The notes under the pieces are model-generated. The model did no database searches, was not told the origin of the DNA, and saw only the letters and a program-made list of their open reading frames with translations. Both the position numbers and the translations under genes were made by a program. Of a stretch of 25,913 nucleotides of DNA, positions 22,318 to 25,913 are shown piece by piece. The DNA is taken from contig DMCY01000043.1 in assembly GCA_003451675.1 (NCBI GenBank), positions 1 to 25,913 of the forward strand, given 5' to 3'. Origin of the DNA: Candidatus Atribacteria bacterium (lineage in GTDB: Bacteria > Atribacterota > JS1 > SB-45 > 34-128). Position 1 is the first letter of the stretch. Every line of letters begins with the position of its first letter.

Positions 22318-23250
22318 ATGAAAAATTTACAGTTTAAAGACATGATTCGGCGATATGGAATATTAATCGGTTTAATCGGATTAATTACTGCCTTCTCTAT
22401 TTTATCTGAAAGATTTTTCACTATATCCAATATGCTTATTGTAATGAGGCAGACTTCTATTGTTGCTTTCCTGGCTGTGGGTATGTCCTTTGTAATTCTT
22501 GGGGCTGGCATAGATCTCTCCGTAGGTTCTGTTTTAGCTTTCTCCGGAGCAGTAGGAGCGGGAGTAATGCAAAACGGTGGAATATTTTTTGGCATTCTTG
22601 CTGGACTGGCTCTGGGAACTGCTTTAGGGGCTTTTAATGGAATAGTAATTACTAAATTAAAGATACCTGCCTTTATCGCAACTCTGGCCATGATGGCTAT
22701 AGCTCGAGGAGGAACCCTGGTTTATACCGATGGACGCCCGATTACTGGTTTACCTTCTTCTTTTGCTTTTTTAGGAAGAGGATATATAGGAAACGTTCCT
22801 TTCCCTATAATTTTGATGTTAATTATATTTATATTAGCATATATTGTTTTAAAATTAACCCGTTTTGGTCGTTATGTCTACGCCACCGGCGGCAATATTA
22901 ATGCTGCTCGAGCATCAGGAATAAAAGTAAATAATGTTATTATTTCTACCTTTGCTATTAGTGGTTTTCTTTCAGGATTAACTGGCATGGTTTTGGCTTC
23001 CCGGCTTAATTCTGCCCAACCAACAGCTGGTATGGGTTATGAGTTAGATGCTATTGCAGCTGTAGTCTTGGGCGGAACTAATCTTTTTGGAGGAGAAGGA
23101 GAGCTGTGGGGCACTCTGGTTGGAGCCTTTATTATGGGTATCTTGAATAATGGATTAAATATGCTTAATGTTTCATCCTTTTACCAGCAGGTGGTGAAAG
23201 GTATTGTCATCCTAATAGCTGTAACAGTAGCTCAAAGCGGCAAGAAATGA
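22318..23250 (+). CDS. rbsC: Ribose ABC importer permease
   Basis: This is the membrane channel of the ribose importer, with 310 residues and eight to ten hydrophobic segments. Family landmarks are GMSFVILGAGIDLSVGSVLA near residues 56-75, the glycine-rich RFGRYVYATGGNINAARASGI (about 182-202) that contacts the ATPase, and LGGTNLFGGEGELWGTLVGA near 250-270. The start is ATG at 22318, 1 bp after the rbsA stop, with AGGTG upstream. The longer frame beginning with TTG at 22291 would overlap rbsA and is rejected. Confidence 0.92.
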   Translation: MKNLQFKDMIRRYGILIGLIGLITAFSILSERFFTISNMLIVMRQTSIVAFLAVGMSFVILGAGIDLSVGSVLAFSGAVGAGVMQNGGIFFGILAGLALGTALGAFNGIVITKLKIPAFIATLAMMAIARGGTLVYTDGRPITGLPSSFAFLGRGYIGNVPFPIILMLIIFILAYIVLKLTRFGRYVYATGGNINAARASGIKVNNVIISTFAISGFLSGLTGMVLASRLNSAQPTAGMGYELDAIAAVVLGGTNLFGGEGELWGTLVGAFIMGILNNGLNMLNVSSFYQQVVKGIVILIAVTVAQSGKK

Positions 23251-23343
23251 GAAATTACCAAAAAAAAGGTGGTGAAAGAATAAAAAAAAGAATCTTTGTT
23301 AATTAACATTACTGTATCTTTAAAAAATAAGGAGGTTTTTTAA

Positions 23344-24228
23344 ATGAAAAAGTTATTACTTGCACTTTGTTTGGTAGCAATTTTAGGGGTTTCTGCTTTT
23401 GCAAGCAGTATGACTGTCGGATTATCAGTTTCTACTCTGAATAACCCATTCTTTGTAATCTTAAGGGATGGTGCCATAGAACAGGCAAAAGTTCTTGATG
23501 TGGATTTAGTAGTTATGGACGCTCAGAATGACTCGGCTAAACAGGTATCTGATATCGAAGACTTAATCCAGAAAAAAGTTGACGTTATTCTCTTAAATCC
23601 TACTGACGCCGATGCTCTTGTTCCTGCTGTAGAAGAGGCTAATAAAGCCGGTATTCCTCTCTTAACTATTGACCGTAGTGTCAGCGGTGGAGATGTTGCC
23701 TTGCATATTGCTTCCGATAATGTCAAAGGCGGAGAAATGGCTGCAGCCTATACGGTAGAACAATTAGGAGAAAAGGGTGTTGTAGTAGAATTAGAAGGAA
23801 TTACCGGAGCATCTGCAGCTCGGGAAAGAGGTCAGGGTTTTGATACTTACATTGCCAAATTCTCTGGTATCAAATTAGCTGCAAAGCAGACTGCTGATTT
23901 TGATAGAGCCAAAGGAATGAGCGTTATGGAAAATATCTTACAGGCTCAACCAAAAATCGATGCGGTATTTGCTCAGAATGACGAAATGGCTCTGGGTGCT
24001 ATTCAAGCTATAAAAGCAGCCAAAAGGCAGGATGAAATGTTTGTAGTAGGGTTTGATGCTGTACCTGATGCTCTTGATGCTATCAAAGCAGGAGATATGA
24101 AAGCTACGATTGCTCAGCAACCCTGGATGATGGGAGTTCTGGGAGTAATGAACGGTTATTTAGTAGTAAATGGTGTAGAATTAGGTGTAGAATTTATTCC
24201 CGTTCCCTTAAAAGTTATTACCGAATAA
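23344..24228 (+). CDS. rbsB: Ribose-binding periplasmic protein
   Basis: This secreted binding protein hands ribose to RbsAC. Residues 1-20 are a signal peptide with A-F-A cleavage. Positions known to bind ribose in the E. coli protein are recognisable: Asn and two Phe in STLNNPFF, Asp-Arg in TIDRSV, Arg in ARERGQGF, Phe in ADFDRAKG, Asn-Asp in AQNDEMALGA, Asp in VGFDAVPD, and Gln in TIAQQP. This argues specifically for ribose and not another sugar of the family. The 294-residue length is normal. The start is ATG at 23344 with AAGGAGG upstream, 93 bp after rbsC. Confidence 0.93.
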   Translation: MKKLLLALCLVAILGVSAFASSMTVGLSVSTLNNPFFVILRDGAIEQAKVLDVDLVVMDAQNDSAKQVSDIEDLIQKKVDVILLNPTDADALVPAVEEANKAGIPLLTIDRSVSGGDVALHIASDNVKGGEMAAAYTVEQLGEKGVVVELEGITGASAARERGQGFDTYIAKFSGIKLAAKQTADFDRAKGMSVMENILQAQPKIDAVFAQNDEMALGAIQAIKAAKRQDEMFVVGFDAVPDALDAIKAGDMKATIAQQPWMMGVLGVMNGYLVVNGVELGVEFIPVPLKVITE

Positions 24229-24245
24229 AGTAAATCAGTGAAACA

Positions 24246-24289
24246 GGGGACGGTTCTTTGAATTATTTTTAAAGCAAAGAACCGTCCCC
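24246..24289 (+). repeat. GGGGACGG perfect inverted repeat, copy 4
   Basis: GGGGACGGTTCTTTG (24246-24260) and CAAAGAACCGTCCCC (24275-24289) are exact reverse complements around a 14-nt loop. Here two cores face each other, unlike copies 1-3, which have one core in the loop. It lies 17 bp after rbsB and may help end or protect the rbs transcript, but no U-tract follows. Confidence 0.85.
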
Positions 24290-24564
24290 AAAAAATATCC
24301 CAAAAAGGGAAAGCAATTTCCTATCTTCTTTTTATTCTTCATCTTACATTCTACATCTAATTTTTATTTTTAAAATTGCAGAATAAAACAACTTAAGAAT
24401 TTGCTCATATTTTTATTTCTACAAAAAGAGGATTTTTAAAAATTATGTGGTATAAATATATAGAATACCTCTAAAAAGAAAATGTAATTCTCGTACCTAC
24501 TTTCGTAAGTGTAAACAATTAATATATGTTTAAATATTGAGAACCCTAAGAAAGAGATAGAAAG
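24290..24564. other. AT-rich intergenic region without a visible gene
   Basis: Between the repeat after rbsB and the sensor GGDEF gene I see no ORF with a ribosome binding site. Minor features are a TAAACA/TGTTTA inverted repeat (24512-24517 and 24527-24532) and a TATAAA run near 24450 without a matching -35. The promoter of the next gene presumably lies here but is not obvious. Confidence 0.5.
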
Positions 24565-25913
24565 ATGGGAAAAAACAGAAAAAATCGTAGTTATTTAAAT
24601 AAATTGGTAAATAAATTCAGTCGGTTAAAAGCAAAATCGGATAGTCCTAATAATAAAAATAGTAAAACAGATTTAAGGGCAAAACCTATTTTTAGTGATA
24701 CATCCAGGTTTAAAAAGAATGAACAAGCACTTCAACGAAGTAGGCAGGAGTTTATCGGTCTATTTAAAAATTCACCGGAAGCATTGGCCTATACCGATAT
24801 GGATGGTATTGTTCTGGAGGTAAATAAACGATTTGAAGAGCTATTTGGCTATGAACTTGAGGATATGAGAGGTAAACATATTGAAAAGGTATTGACTAAT
24901 TGGCGTACACAAATTTTGGGTAGTGACCGTGTTTTTACCGATTTGGAATTGATAGCAAAGAAAAAGAATAATAAATTAATTCATGTCTCTGTTTCTGTTA
25001 CCTTAAACCAAGTGAACGAGCAAACTACCGGAAAAATATTTTTACTAAACGATGTTACTAATCGTAAAGCAAACGAAGCAGTAAATAACGTATTATATAA
25101 TATTTCCCGAGCAGCTAACTCCGATATTTCCTTAACACAACTCTATCCTGTTATTCGCGAAGAACTCAGCACCATTATCAATACGACTAATTTTTCCATC
25201 GCCTTATTTGATGAAGAGAAGAACAAACTTTATTTTTCTTATTACGTTGATGAAGCAGGAGAAAGAGATAAGGATTTCTTAGTCTCAAAATACAGTATCT
25301 CCGATAGTATTTTTAGCTATATTTTTAAAACAGGGGATTCATTACTGTTGAATTATAATAAATATAAAAGAATGATTGCTCAGGGGAATTTTATTTCCTA
25401 TGATGTTATAACCAATAAACAGATATGGTTAGGTGTTCCTTTAAAGATAGAAAATAAAATTATTGGATCCATGATTTTGCAAAGTTACACTGATCCAAAC
25501 CTTTATTCTAAAAAAGATATTAAGCTTATGGAATTTGTTTCGCAACAGATAGCTACTGCAATTGAGAGAAAACAAGCAGAAGAAAAATTAAAGTTTCTTA
25601 GCCTGTATGATTGTCTAACCAGATTACCCAATCGGGTATTATTTTATGATCGAATGAAACAGGAAATAGCTTATGCTAAAAGAGAACGGAAAAATTTTTC
25701 TGTGATGTTTTTGGATTTGGATAATTTTAAAGAAGTTAATGATAAATTTGGCCATGATATTGGAGACCAGGTGCTCCAAGGAGTAGCAAAAAGATTCAGT
25801 AAGCTCCTGCGAAAAACCGATACTATTTGTCGTTTAGGAGGAGACGAATTTATTATTTTATTACCCCGGCTTAGACAACCCAGAGAGAATACAGTAGATG
25901 TTGCCCTAAAAAT
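24565..25913 (+). CDS. PAS-GAF-GGDEF diguanylate cyclase, runs off the window
   Basis: This is a probable sensory diguanylate cyclase. The 449 residues visible comprise a basic Asn/Lys-rich N-terminus (1-60), a PAS domain (about 61-165; SRQEFIGLFKNSPEALAYTD), a GAF domain (about 178-350) and a GGDEF domain from about 356 (FLSLYDCLTRLPNRVLFYDR). The active site is GGDEF at 425-429, with an RxxD inhibition site (RKTD, 416-419). There is no membrane segment, so it should be cytoplasmic. The reading frame is open to the last base, so further domains such as EAL may follow. The start is ATG at 24565 with only a weak AGAGA ribosome binding site. It is the third c-di-GMP protein in the window. Confidence 0.88.
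   Translation, partial: MGKNRKNRSYLNKLVNKFSRLKAKSDSPNNKNSKTDLRAKPIFSDTSRFKKNEQALQRSRQEFIGLFKNSPEALAYTDMDGIVLEVNKRFEELFGYELEDMRGKHIEKVLTNWRTQILGSDRVFTDLELIAKKKNNKLIHVSVSVTLNQVNEQTTGKIFLLNDVTNRKANEAVNNVLYNISRAANSDISLTQLYPVIREELSTIINTTNFSIALFDEEKNKLYFSYYVDEAGERDKDFLVSKYSISDSIFSYIFKTGDSLLLNYNKYKRMIAQGNFISYDVITNKQIWLGVPLKIENKIIGSMILQSYTDPNLYSKKDIKLMEFVSQQIATAIERKQAEEKLKFLSLYDCLTRLPNRVLFYDRMKQEIAYAKRERKNFSVMFLDLDNFKEVNDKFGHDIGDQVLQGVAKRFSKLLRKTDTICRLGGDEFIILLPRLRQPRENTVDVALK

Noticed and set aside
24246..24289. Perfect hairpin after rbsB as a canonical rho-independent terminator
   Set aside because: The right arm is followed by an A-run, not a T-run, and the same core recurs at other loci, so it is listed as a repeat.
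24290..24564. Possible c-di-GMP riboswitch upstream of the PAS-GAF-GGDEF gene
   Set aside because: I could not find the conserved GEMM core elements in this AT-rich stretch.
1..25913. CRISPR arrays, tRNA or rRNA genes
   Set aside because: No regularly spaced direct repeats, cloverleaf arms or conserved rRNA stretches were seen on reading both strands; a covariance-model scan was not possible.

Overview
The window is 25.9 kb of AT-rich bacterial DNA with Shine-Dalgarno-led, tightly packed genes. The gene content is typical of an anaerobic heterotroph: peptide/sugar-type ABC importers, a complete ribose operon, several c-di-GMP proteins, DUF1670-like proteins and a type I restriction remnant. 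It resembles genomes of Atribacterota or other low-GC anaerobes, but no phylogenetic marker gene is present, so this placement is inference. No tRNA, rRNA or CRISPR array was seen.

Layout. 1-1078: a cysteine synthase gene bracketed by two copies of a short GGGGACGG-type hairpin repeat. 1070-3868: a divergent c-di-GMP pair, a membrane GAF/HD-GYP phosphodiesterase on the minus strand and a GGDEF protein with a shortened PAS domain on the plus strand. 3981-9671: a five-gene Dpp/Opp-type ABC importer (binding protein, two permeases, two ATPases), with a strong hairpin after the binding-protein gene. 9672-12110: an accessory or decayed stretch holding the broken start of a Gfo/Idh/MocA-type oxidoreductase, two paralogous DUF1670-like genes enclosed by long imperfect inverted repeats, a 48-codon gene with ERR/DRR repeats, and the 3' remnant of an hsdS gene.

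12151-13332: a PatB/MalY-type C-S lyase, followed by another repeat hairpin. 13517-17844: envelope genes, comprising an unrecognised multi-pass membrane protein behind a well-formed promoter/operator, two membrane methyltransferases of the isoprenylcysteine/phospholipid type, and a secreted calcineurin-like phosphoesterase. 17982-18365: RidA. 18489-24228: rbsK-rbsR-rbsD-rbsA-rbsC-rbsB, with an extended -10 promoter directly followed by two back-to-back LacI-type operators. 24565 to the end: a PAS-GAF-GGDEF protein that runs off the window.

How the genes work together: RbsB/C/A import ribose, RbsD interconverts its ring forms, RbsK phosphorylates it, and the LacI-family protein in the same operon probably represses the operon through the tandem palindromes. 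CysK and the PatB-like lyase act in cysteine/C-S metabolism but are far apart. The three c-di-GMP proteins near the two ends could make and break the same second messenger. The most unusual structure is the 1.6-kb unit at 9882-11517, where inverted repeats with matching inner sequence exactly enclose two DUF1670-like genes. It may be a small mobile or self-contained regulatory unit.
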